A stretch of DNA of 64,000 nucleotides. Source: Aureimonas mangrovi. Its GTDB lineage: Bacteria > Pseudomonadota > Alphaproteobacteria > Rhizobiales > Rhizobiaceae. A program made the translations under genes and the position numbers. Shown here piece by piece: positions 26,495 to 33,979 of this stretch; position 1 is the stretch's first letter; every line of letters starts with the position of its first letter. The stretch covers positions 3,274,001 to 3,338,000 of the forward strand of contig NZ_CP059692.1 of the NCBI RefSeq assembly GCF_014058705.1. Reading direction: 5' to 3'. The notes under the pieces are model-generated. The model was not told where the DNA came from. It made no database searches and worked only from the letters and a program-made list of their open reading frames with translations.

Positions 26495-26528
26495 GGGCCA
26501 TGGGACGTCCATCGACATCCCGTGGCCC
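26495..26528 (+). terminator. Hairpin after Mn-catalase
   Basis: A 15-bp arm pair (26495-26509 and 26514-26528), 13 of 15 complementary plus one GU pair, with a CATC loop. There is no U-tract, so it may be an intercistronic stabiliser or partial terminator instead. The next gene starts 19 bp further on. Confidence 0.5.
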
Positions 26529-26547
26529 TACTCGAGGAGTTGCGCAG

Positions 26548-26802
26548 ATGAATCTCACGGACGAAGAGCGCGAAACGTTGCGCGCGATGCGAGCGATCAC
26601 AATCGACGAAAACGGCAGCGAGATTTTTGTCGGACTGGACCCCGCGGAAAGCGACGAACTGTTGGCCTTCACACGCAGGGACGAGGCCGAAGGAGTATCG
26701 ACGAGCGATCCACGGTTCCGGACGCTACGGGAAAAGCACGAGGCCGAACGCGAGGCCATAGCTCAAGGGCAGGAGCATCTGGATCGCTCTCACCGTATTT
26801 GA
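26548..26802 (+). CDS. Small hypothetical protein
   Basis: The 84-residue charged, soluble protein (MNLTDEERETLRAMRAITID... ESDELLAFTRRDEAEGVSTSD) is largely helical, ending in a Glu/Arg/Gln-rich helix. I do not recognise a family. The start at 26548 has GAGGAG upstream. It lies between Mn-catalase and the ferritin-like gene, so a stress-related accessory role is possible but unproven. Confidence 0.6.
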   Translation: MNLTDEERETLRAMRAITIDENGSEIFVGLDPAESDELLAFTRRDEAEGVSTSDPRFRTLREKHEAEREAIAQGQEHLDRSHRI

Positions 26803-26834
26803 CACGTCTCGTGCCGGATCCACCAACATGCACG

Positions 26835-26860
26835 GGAACGCCCCGCCGGAAAGCGAACTT
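26835..26860 (+). promoter_or_regulatory. Possible EcfG-type promoter for the ferritin-like gene
   Basis: GGAAC (26835-26839) is followed by 19 bases and TT (26859-26860). The bases before TT are AC rather than CG, so the match is partial. It ends 29 bp before the ATG. Confidence 0.45.
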
Positions 26861-26889
26861 AACTTCGCGCTATGACGCAGGAGAATTCA

Positions 26890-27336
26890 ATGGTTACCAC
26901 AGTCGGAACTGAAACAACGTTCGAGAAGCTGGTACAGAACCTGCTGGTTCTGGAGCACGATGCAATCGCCGCCTACGAAAAGACGATCGAAAAGCTGGAC
27001 GATTCAGCCTCGAAGGCGAAGATCGCGGAGTTCAAAGCCGATCACGAAAGCCATGTCGGTGAGCTGACGCGGCTTGCCGGCACCATCGGTACGCAGGTGC
27101 CTCAAGAAGGTGACGCCAAGCAGTATCTCACCACCGGCAAGGTGGCGTTGGCTTCGATCATTGGTGACAAGACCATCCTGAAGGCGATGTCGACCAACGA
27201 GATCGAGACCAAAATGGCCTACGACCACGCTTCGAAGAACGAGGTCGCGACGCCTGATGCCCGGGCTTTCTTCCAAAAGGCGTTCGCCGATGAGAGCCGG
27301 CACAAGGACTGGATGGACGCGGCAGCCAGCGCGTAG
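26890..27336 (+). CDS. Ferritin-like DUF2383/PA2169-type protein
   Basis: The 148-residue four-helix protein keeps the ferritin-like acidic/His pattern: VLEHDAIAAYEKTIEKL, ADHESHVGELTRLAG, IETKMAYDHA and FADESRHKDWMD. Such proteins bind a di-iron or similar centre, and are common in stress clusters. I start it at the ATG at 26890, which has AGGAGAA upstream; an in-frame ATG at 26872 lacks one. A clean terminator follows. Confidence 0.85.
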   Translation: MVTTVGTETTFEKLVQNLLVLEHDAIAAYEKTIEKLDDSASKAKIAEFKADHESHVGELTRLAGTIGTQVPQEGDAKQYLTTGKVALASIIGDKTILKAMSTNEIETKMAYDHASKNEVATPDARAFFQKAFADESRHKDWMDAAASA

Positions 27337-27346
27337 GCCGCAAGCT

Positions 27347-27376
27347 GGGAAAAGGGCCGCGGGGCCCTTTTCCCTT
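27347..27376 (+). terminator. Rho-independent terminator after the ferritin-like gene
   Basis: A 12-bp perfect stem (GGGAAAAGGGCC / GGCCCTTTTCCC) with a GCGG loop, then TT. It lies 10 bp after the stop. Confidence 0.85.
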
Positions 27377-27416
27377 ATCCAGCGTTTTAGTTTGCGCGCG
27401 GGCGATCACCGTCGGT

Positions 27417-27857
27417 TCAGCAAATCGGCTTGCCGCCCTCGCAGCGCAAACCAGCGATGTCTATGTGAGAATAACCGATCTCGTAGGTTTTGAACCGTTT
27501 GGGCTTCTCGCGGTCGATCTTCGGCAGACGGGCGATGCCATGGCGTTGCAGCAGCGATGCAGTGATAACCGCGTCAGATGGGAATGACGTCTCTCAAGGT
27601 GATGAAAACGTCATCCGCGGTGGGCGGGCTGGACCTGCAGCCTCACGATCGTGGCCTCCTCAACCGCTGAAAGGACTGGCTACGTCGCTCGTGCAGCCCA
27701 TCGGCTCGTTCTCGACCACCGCCTGTGATCGCCATGTCTTGACCGTCCTCTCATTGAGGCCGAACGGCCGGGCGAGTTCCGCGGACGAAGCCTGAGATCG
27801 CTTTGGCTCCGCTCGCACGGCGTGGTTTTGGCGCTCCTCATGAGAAACCTGGCCTAT
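27417..27857 (-). pseudogene. Decayed IS481-family transposase (N-terminal part)
   Basis: Joining reading frames on the minus strand recovers an IS481-type transposase start: GQVSHEERQNHAV, then RAEPKRSQASSAELARPFGL, NERTVKTWRSQAVVENEPMG, HLTRLSLHRC, and HGIARLPKIDREKPKRFK followed by IGYSHIDIAGLR. The expected ATG has become ATA (27857-27855). There is an in-frame stop after PFSG that also needs a frameshift, another stop before the HLTR segment, and one extra base in the HRC-QRHG segment. The copy ends at a stop after GGKPIC; the catalytic DDE part is missing. No terminal repeats were found. Confidence 0.8.
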
Positions 27858-27906
27858 AGCGCATCCCTCCCCGACGGTGACAACGATAGGCCGTCATCCC
27901 CCGGGA

Positions 27907-28788
27907 CTAAACAACCAGCGCAGGGTTTGCATAGAGCTGGACCCCATCAACGCGAATTACTGGCACGCCGTCAGATATGTCGAAGATTGCAGGCCGCTCT
28001 ATTTCAAGCAACCATCCCGACCGGATCATGTACTCGAGCAGATCACCTTCGATCACCCGAGAGTGGGTTCCGATCAAAACACGTCGGACATACCGCTTGA
28101 TATCGTCGAAATTGCTCTTGATGAAGTCCGCTTCGCCGCCCTGGATGTCTATATGAAGGAGATCGATTGGAAGATCTCCCACAATCTCCCTCAGCGGGAA
28201 TGACTCGAGAATATAATAGTCGCCCAATCGATCAGCTTCAGCGAGCTGTTCATCAGATGCGTTGAAGATCGGAGCGCTGCCCCATGAACCACCTGGATTT
28301 GCAGACCGCGGGAAAAGCGCTTTCCCGGAACTCGGAGCTGCTACACCGTGAATGATACGGAATTCAGACGGCGAGAATCCATTCAATTTCAGCGTGGCTA
28401 CCGCCGAAGATATATGAACGTCGTCGCCCTCGATGCCGATCAGATCAATCTCAAGGCCGCGTGATCGCGCCGCCGCGCCGGCGTTGTTGAGCCAGCACCC
28501 CCATCCGCAGCCCAATTCAACCATACGGAACAAGCCCTTGGCATGGTCCACTGCGCGCAAAGCCGCGCCCCATTCTGCAATATCCGCGTGCCAGTTGGCC
28601 GGGATCGGCAGCGGTTCGACCGATCCTTCGTGCCCAGCGAGAAGCCCGCCGAACGCTGCAGGATCTATGCGGACACCGAGAAAATTGGTGAGCAGACCAC
28701 CCGCTGCCACTCGATCCTGTTTCTCGTATTTCTGGATCAAGGCGATGGGATCAAATGCGGCGTTGTAGTGCTCGAAAGGGCTGCTCAC
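27907..28788 (-). CDS. FkbM-type SAM-dependent methyltransferase
   Basis: The 293-residue protein has a SAM-binding glycine loop VELGCGWGCWLNNAG (~residues 90-104), an acidic strand end IGIEGDD, and the FkbM-type motif LLHIDIQGGEADFI. It probably methylates a hydroxyl of a sugar or polyketide-like acceptor. The start is a GTG with AGGAGA nine bases upstream. It stands alone between a decayed transposase and a truncated lysin fragment, which suggests it came in by horizontal transfer. Confidence 0.8.
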   Translation of the reverse strand: MSSPFEHYNAAFDPIALIQKYEKQDRVAAGGLLTNFLGVRIDPAAFGGLLAGHEGSVEPLPIPANWHADIAEWGAALRAVDHAKGLFRMVELGCGWGCWLNNAGAAARSRGLEIDLIGIEGDDVHISSAVATLKLNGFSPSEFRIIHGVAAPSSGKALFPRSANPGGSWGSAPIFNASDEQLAEADRLGDYYILESFPLREIVGDLPIDLLHIDIQGGEADFIKSNFDDIKRYVRRVLIGTHSRVIEGDLLEYMIRSGWLLEIERPAIFDISDGVPVIRVDGVQLYANPALVV

Positions 28789-28884
28789 GACTTTGGTTCT
28801 CCTGCATGCCTGGGGAACCGTAATCCCTCACTCCCGCAGCGCAACCACCCGCTTGCCTCGATCGAGTTTTTTCCTGTCCGCATC

Positions 28885-29085
28885 ATCGGAATTCCGCCCG
28901 CAGCGGCGCAGCTGCTCGACTACGCACGCACCACGGAGGTCGAGACTCAAGGCCTGGCGGGCTATAACGCCATCTTCGGCCGAACAAGTACCAGCTCTGC
29001 GAGCCCATACCCTAGTATGACGGTGGACGAAGTGATCGACGCACAGGCGGCTTGGTCGAGACGGTTCGGCTCGTCGCTACGGTAG
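28885..29085 (+). pseudogene. Truncated phage-lysin/muramidase-like fragment
   Basis: The frame reads IPPAAAQLLDYARTTEVE, then GYNAIFGRTST and MTVDEVIDAQAAWSRRFGSS. This follows the start of a family of phage-like lysozyme proteins in Hyphomicrobiales that continue with an AAGxYQFMRATL segment. Here the frame hits a stop three codons after RFGSS, so only about 65 residues remain. No start codon or ribosome site is clear. Family memory, not a search, supports this call. Confidence 0.45.
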
Positions 29086-29128
29086 GGACGAAGCCTACGA
29101 TTTCCATTGCCAACAAAATTTCTTCTAA

Positions 29129-29137
29129 TGTCTGACA
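29129..29137. promoter_or_regulatory. Possible regulator half-sites upstream of the dehydrogenase operon
   Basis: TGTCTGACA is a short perfect palindrome about 107 bp before the Ldh-family gene. It shares the TGTC/GACA half-sites with the palindrome inside the gntR gene at 30374-30385, but with one more base between halves. AT-rich DNA surrounds it. Confidence 0.3.
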
Positions 29138-29243
29138 GCAAGAAAAAGCATCTTTTCCGTACTGTTTTTATGTGATGGGCTGCTGACGTTAAAGGACGCG
29201 ACGCAGGCGCGTCAGATCGTTTGACTGAGGCGGGAGGCTCGCG

Positions 29244-30368
29244 ATGACGGTGAGGCACGATCAGGAGACGCATCGCTCTCAGGCATCGGCCATCTTTCAG
29301 GCGTGGGGCATGCCGTTCGAGAACGCCGAGCAGACCTCGCGTGTCCTGACATGGGCAGATCTTCATGGTGTCGAAAGCCACGGCATCGCGATGATTGTGG
29401 AATACAACGAACGCCGTTCTAACCGGCCTATCAATTTTGCCAACGTACCCTTCGTCGTCCGCGAGACGCCCGTCAGTGCGCTGATGGACGGCGACGGTGG
29501 TCTCGGGCACGTCACCGCAACGAAGGCGATGGAACTGGCCGTCGCAAAGGCCCGCGGGAGCGGGGTGGGCCTCGTCTCGGTTCGCAACTCGGGACATTTC
29601 GGAGCGCTAGGCTATTTCACATCAATGGCGGCCGAGGCGAACCTCGTCGGCATCGCCGCGACCAGCGTCTTCGGCATCCGCGTTCCTCCAACTGGCGGCT
29701 CGCAGGCCCGTTTCGGAACCGACCCCTGGTCGTTCGCCGCGCCGGGCGCCGATGGGAAGCCCTTCCTCCTTGACATGGCGACGACCACCGTCGCCTCGGG
29801 CAAGGTGCGCAACAAGATCGTCGAGGGGCAGGAGATGCCGCATGGTTGGGGTTTCGATCCTTCAGGACGGCCGACCACCGACCCCGCGCAGGTGATGAAC
29901 GGGGGCTTTCTGTCGCCGCTCGGCGGGACGGCGGACAGTGGCGGCCACAAGGGATACGGCCTCGCGGTGATGGTCAACATCCTCGCCTCCTGCCTGTCCG
30001 GCTCGACGCTGATTACCGATCCGATGCACTCGCGCCAGCCGAAGGGCCTCGATGTCGGTCATTTCTTCATGGCCTTCGATCCGGGCCTTTTCCGGGAGGT
30101 CTCGGACTTCCGCACCGACGTCGCGCGGCTTTGCGACGACCTTCGCGCGACGATGCCGGTGAACCCGTCGACACCCGTGAAAGTCGCCGGAGATCCGGAG
30201 CGGGAGCACCGCATAAAGCGCGAGCGGGAGGGCATCCCGATGGGGCATGGATTGTTCGAGCGCTTACGGCGTATCGCCGAAGAAAGCGGCGCTCCCTGGC
30301 TTTTGCAGGCGACCGTGGACTCAGATCATGGTGAACGGAAGGAAGCCCCAACCGAGATGTACTCATGA
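29244..30368 (+). CDS. Ldh-family (type 2 malate/L-lactate) dehydrogenase
   Basis: The 374-residue NAD(P)-dependent oxidoreductase belongs to the YlbC/YiaK/ComC superfamily. It has WADLHGVESHGIAMI near the N-terminus, the catalytic-His segment NSGHFGALGYF, PWSFAAPG, and SGGHKGYGLAVMV. The family interconverts 2-hydroxy and 2-oxo acids without the classic Rossmann fold. A GGCGGGAGG ribosome site precedes it. Its stop overlaps the gntR start as ATGA, and it begins the TTT-transporter operon. Confidence 0.88.
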   Translation: MTVRHDQETHRSQASAIFQAWGMPFENAEQTSRVLTWADLHGVESHGIAMIVEYNERRSNRPINFANVPFVVRETPVSALMDGDGGLGHVTATKAMELAVAKARGSGVGLVSVRNSGHFGALGYFTSMAAEANLVGIAATSVFGIRVPPTGGSQARFGTDPWSFAAPGADGKPFLLDMATTTVASGKVRNKIVEGQEMPHGWGFDPSGRPTTDPAQVMNGGFLSPLGGTADSGGHKGYGLAVMVNILASCLSGSTLITDPMHSRQPKGLDVGHFFMAFDPGLFREVSDFRTDVARLCDDLRATMPVNPSTPVKVAGDPEREHRIKREREGIPMGHGLFERLRRIAEESGAPWLLQATVDSDHGERKEAPTEMYS

Positions 30369-31093
30369 CAAAAATTGTCGACAATATCCTGCCGACTGAG
30401 GAGTGGAAACCATTCGGAGCCGGGGCTCGCGGGGGCGCCCGCCCGATCGCACGAGCCGAAGGGCTGTCGTCTAAGGTGTTGCGCGAGATCGAGCGGCTGA
30501 TCTTGTCGGGCGAGCTTCTGCCGGGCGAGCGCGTGAACGAGTATGCCCTTGCCGAGAAGCTCGCGGTCAGCCGCGCGCCGGTACGCGAGGCAACGCGCGC
30601 GTTGGTCCAGATGGGGCTGCTGACCTCCATTCCAGCGCGCGGGGTCTTCGTGCGCGAGATGTCCGACACGGAAATCGCGGAGAACTACGACATCCGCGCC
30701 CTTGTTACCGGACTGATGTGCGAACGCGTCGCCGAGCGGCGGTCGGATGCGGAAGTCGAGGAACTGGCCGCCCTCGTGCGGGGCATGGACGAGGCGGTCC
30801 GCAGCACGGATGTGCCGCGCTACTACGAAATCAATCTGACCTTCCATCGACGCATCGGCGAGATCGCCGACCATGGTAGCGCACTGCGCCTCTACGACGA
30901 TCTCATCCGTGCCACCCACGCGCTGCGGCGCTCGCTCTTCGCGCCGGGCACGACCAACAGCGAGCATGCGGAGCTCGTTGAAGCGTTCCGCGAGCGTGAC
31001 GTGGGCAAGGCCAAGCGCCTTGGCGAGGAGCACGTGCTGCACGGCAAGCGACGCTGGAAGGCCGCCAAGACGGCAACCGGGCAAACCAGTTAA
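30365..31093 (+). CDS. GntR-family regulator, FCD subfamily
   Basis: The 242-residue regulator has the winged helix at ~35-105 (LREIERLILSGELLPGERVNEYALAEKLAVSRAPVREATRALVQMGLL) and an FCD domain with INLTFHRRIGE and EHAELVEAFRERD. It probably senses a hydroxy acid or its oxo derivative handled by this operon. Its own first codons contain a perfect TTGTCGACAA-type palindrome (30374-30385), suggesting control from inside the operon. Confidence 0.88.
   Translation: MTKIVDNILPTEEWKPFGAGARGGARPIARAEGLSSKVLREIERLILSGELLPGERVNEYALAEKLAVSRAPVREATRALVQMGLLTSIPARGVFVREMSDTEIAENYDIRALVTGLMCERVAERRSDAEVEELAALVRGMDEAVRSTDVPRYYEINLTFHRRIGEIADHGSALRLYDDLIRATHALRRSLFAPGTTNSEHAELVEAFRERDVGKAKRLGEEHVLHGKRRWKAAKTATGQTS
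30374..30385. promoter_or_regulatory. Candidate GntR operator inside the gntR coding region
   Basis: ATTGTCGACAAT is a perfect 12-bp palindrome overlapping codons 4-7 of the regulator gene. FCD regulators bind short TTGTnnACAA-like palindromes. Autoregulation is inferred. Confidence 0.45.
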
Positions 31094-31117
31094 AGCCAAA
31101 GAAGAGGGAGTGGACCA

Positions 31118-32299
31118 TTGAAGATCGCGAACATCAAAGCGACCCTGCACAGGCACGAGATCGACCTTCCCGGCATCGGGGAGTCGATCGAGTCCCGAAT
31201 GTTCGTCTTCGTTGAGGTCGAGACGGATGATGGACTGAAGGGCATGGGGTGTACCGGGCAGTTCCTGCCCTGGTCGACCATCCCGTGCATCGAGAACCAC
31301 ATCTTCCCGCTGATCAAGGGGATGGACCCAGTCCACACCGAGGCGATCCACTCCAAGGTCTGGAAACAGCTCAACAATCGCGCTTACACCGGCGTCATCT
31401 CCAATGCCCTCTCGGCCATCGACATCGCCTTGTGGGACATTCGCGGCAAGGCCGAGAACCGGTCGATCTCCGAACTTCTCGGGGGTTATAGCCGCGAGGC
31501 CTATACCTACGCGACCTTCGGCTATCCGTTCTTCGACGAGGATCAGATCGCCGAGTACGCCAAGAAGTTCCTGGCCGACGGTCACACTATGCTGAAGATG
31601 GTGGTGGGTGGCGAACCGACCCGCACTTGGAAGGACGACGTACGGCGCGTGCGCGCCGCTCGTGACGCCATCGGCCCCGACGTCGACCTGATGATCGACG
31701 CCAATTGCTGGTTCAATCCGCACGACGCCTTCATGCTCGCGAAGGGGGTCGAGGAACTGAATCTGAAGTGGTTCGAGGAGCCGATCCAGCAGAACGACGC
31801 GCGCGCCCTCGCCGATCTGCGTTCACGCGTCCAGGTCCCGATCGCCGCAGGCCAGATGGAGGGCAATCGCTGGCGTTTCCGCGAGCTTGTCGTCCATCAC
31901 GCGGTCGACGTGCTACAGCCGAATGTCCTCTACAACGGCGGCTATACGGAAGCTCTCAAAGCGGCCTATCTCGCTCAAGCCTTCAACCTGCCGATGGCCA
32001 ATGGCGGGGGTTGGCCGATCTTCAACATGCATATTCTCGCCGGCGTCATGAACGGTGGTCCAGTGGAATTCCATTACGGAATGTGGATGACCGGCAAGCA
32101 CTTCTTCGACGGAACGCCCGATCCGGTGAACGGCAAGATGACGATCCCCGACGCGCCCGGCCTCGGCTTCACCCCGAACTACGACGCCCTGAAGGACGGG
32201 CGGATCACCGATCCGTCGAAGTCCCGTTTCGAGGGCCGCGACGCGCACGGCTATCTGCTGCGCGAGACGATCGAGGGCAAACGCCAAGCGGCGGGATGA
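31118..32299 (+). CDS. Mandelate racemase/muconate lactonizing enzyme family protein
   Basis: The 393-residue enolase-superfamily enzyme has Lys160 at the end of the second barrel strand, metal-ligand segments DAN (D194, N196), FEEP (E220/E221) and the GQMEGN segment (E248), and a late His in NMHIL (H305). These are the acid-sugar dehydratase or racemase class. The start is TTG with AGGGAG upstream. With an Ldh-family dehydrogenase and an RraA aldolase nearby, dehydration of a sugar acid or branched hydroxy acid is likely. Confidence 0.85.
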   Translation: MKIANIKATLHRHEIDLPGIGESIESRMFVFVEVETDDGLKGMGCTGQFLPWSTIPCIENHIFPLIKGMDPVHTEAIHSKVWKQLNNRAYTGVISNALSAIDIALWDIRGKAENRSISELLGGYSREAYTYATFGYPFFDEDQIAEYAKKFLADGHTMLKMVVGGEPTRTWKDDVRRVRAARDAIGPDVDLMIDANCWFNPHDAFMLAKGVEELNLKWFEEPIQQNDARALADLRSRVQVPIAAGQMEGNRWRFRELVVHHAVDVLQPNVLYNGGYTEALKAAYLAQAFNLPMANGGGWPIFNMHILAGVMNGGPVEFHYGMWMTGKHFFDGTPDPVNGKMTIPDAPGLGFTPNYDALKDGRITDPSKSRFEGRDAHGYLLRETIEGKRQAAG

Positions 32300-32371
32300 C
32301 CTGGTGCGCCCCGTTCGGGAGGGCGGGGCGCACGCAACACAGCCAAGATCATCAACAGGGAGGAGACCACT

Positions 32372-33343
32372 ATGAGCATTTTCGATCGCATGCGCATGGG
32401 CCGCATCGCCGGCCTCGGCACGCTCGCGCTGTCGGGCGCCCTCTTGGCCGGCCCCGTCGCCGCGCAGGACTATCCTCAGCGGGACATCCAGATGATCATC
32501 CCCTTCGGGGTCGGCGGCGGCAGCGACACGCTCGCGCGCACCATCGCCAACGTGATCTCCGAACTCGATCTCCTGCCTGTCTCCATCCTGCCGGAGAACC
32601 GGCCGGGTGGCAGCGGCGCGATCGGCTACGGCACCGTCGCACAGCAGAGCGGCAACCCCTACGTGATCGCGACCGTCAGCGTCAGCTTCTTCACAACGCC
32701 GCTCCTCGGCGCCTCACCGGTGAACTACGAGGATTTCACCCCGCTCGCGGCGATCGCCTATTCGCCCTACGTCCTCGCGGTTCGCTCCGATTCGCCCTAT
32801 CAGACACTGGAAGACATGTCTGGTGCGGAGCGCTTGACCACATCCACCGTCGGCGTCGTGTCGGATGCAGCTCTTCTGGCGAGGATGGTGTCGAACGAGC
32901 TCGACGTGCAGATCGATGCCGTGCCCTTCGACGGAGAGGGAGAGGCGCTGGCGGCGGTCCTTGGCGGTCATGTCGATTTCGTCTTCATGAACCCGAGCGA
33001 AGTCATGGCGCAGGTGGATGCCGGAGCTATGCGGCCGCTCGCCGTCTCTGCTGCCGAGCGCATCGCTGCTCTCCCCGACACGCCGTCCTTTAGGGAACTC
33101 GGCTATGAGATCGAGCACGTCCAACTGCGTGGGCTGGTGATGCCCGGCGATGTTGAGCAGGAAGTCGTGGCCTACTGGAATGGCGTTCTTCGGCAGGTCG
33201 CCGAAAGCGATGCGTGGCGTGAGCAGTACATCGAGCGCTATAACGATGAGGCGGCCTTCCTGCCGGCCGAGGAGTTCGGCCCGCTCATCGAGCAGACCAA
33301 CCAGCGCTACGAGACGATCATGCGCGATCTCGGCCTCCTCTAG
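32372..33343 (+). CDS. tctC: Tripartite tricarboxylate transporter substrate-binding protein (TctC family)
   Basis: The 323-residue periplasmic protein has a signal peptide ending in GPVAAQ (~residue 32). Bug/TctC family features follow: IQMIIPFGVGGGSDTLAR, LPENRPGGSGAIGYG and GHVDFVFMNPSEVM. The binding site of such proteins takes carboxylates by the main-chain loops. GGGAGGAG precedes the ATG. It is cotranscribed with tctB and tctA. Confidence 0.9.
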   Translation: MSIFDRMRMGRIAGLGTLALSGALLAGPVAAQDYPQRDIQMIIPFGVGGGSDTLARTIANVISELDLLPVSILPENRPGGSGAIGYGTVAQQSGNPYVIATVSVSFFTTPLLGASPVNYEDFTPLAAIAYSPYVLAVRSDSPYQTLEDMSGAERLTTSTVGVVSDAALLARMVSNELDVQIDAVPFDGEGEALAAVLGGHVDFVFMNPSEVMAQVDAGAMRPLAVSAAERIAALPDTPSFRELGYEIEHVQLRGLVMPGDVEQEVVAYWNGVLRQVAESDAWREQYIERYNDEAAFLPAEEFGPLIEQTNQRYETIMRDLGLL

Positions 33344-33406
33344 CTCGCGCGTCCGGGCTTCGGCCCGGATGCCTCTCGTCAGGAAACGCATCGCGGAGGA
33401 AAGGCC

Positions 33407-33874
33407 ATGACGACGAACCGCGCAGACCAGATTTTCGCGGTCCTCCTGATCCTTCTGGGCTGCTACGTCGTGTGGTCCGGGATCGGCTACGGCTACATGG
33501 CGGGCACGGCGCCCGGCGCAGGGTTCTTCCCGGTGATCCTCGGCATCGCTATCGCGATGCTCAGCGTCGTCAACCTACTGCGCAGCCTTTTGGGGGCCGA
33601 GCAATTGACGAAGGGGATCGAATCCAGAGATTTGGCCAAGATAGCGGGCGTAACCGTGGCCCTCGTCCTTCTGATCGTCGCAACCCCCTATGTCGGCATC
33701 ACCGTCGCCTCGATCGGATTGATGCTGGCGATCGCCCTCATCATCAGGCCTTCCGCCGAACCCGCCTACTTGTCACGCATCGTCGCGTGCAGCGTCTTCG
33801 TACCGCTGTTCTGTCGGGTCGCCTTCGGCAACTGGCTGAACATCCCCCTGCCGACCGGCCCCTTCGGCCTCTGA
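33407..33874 (+). CDS. tctB: Tripartite tricarboxylate transporter small membrane subunit (TctB family)
   Basis: The 155-residue protein has four membrane spans, starting with ADQIFAVLLILLGCYVVWSG and with the family G-x-x-PGxGFFP-like APGAGFFPVILG segment. It pairs with TctA in the membrane. GCGGAGGAAAGG precedes the ATG. Confidence 0.85.
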   Translation: MTTNRADQIFAVLLILLGCYVVWSGIGYGYMAGTAPGAGFFPVILGIAIAMLSVVNLLRSLLGAEQLTKGIESRDLAKIAGVTVALVLLIVATPYVGITVASIGLMLAIALIIRPSAEPAYLSRIVACSVFVPLFCRVAFGNWLNIPLPTGPFGL

Positions 33875-33979
33875 TCCGGCGAGGTCGAAGGCCGCCTGTA
33901 GTCGCGCGCGTCCGTTGGGCAGGGAAGCCCGGCGACATGCGAAAACGCGGCCCATTCGCTCTTGGGAGGAGAAAGATCG

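Noticed and set aside
27337-29243. Prophage or CRISPR
   Set aside because: Apart from one truncated lysin-like fragment there are no phage structural genes, integrase or regularly spaced repeats.
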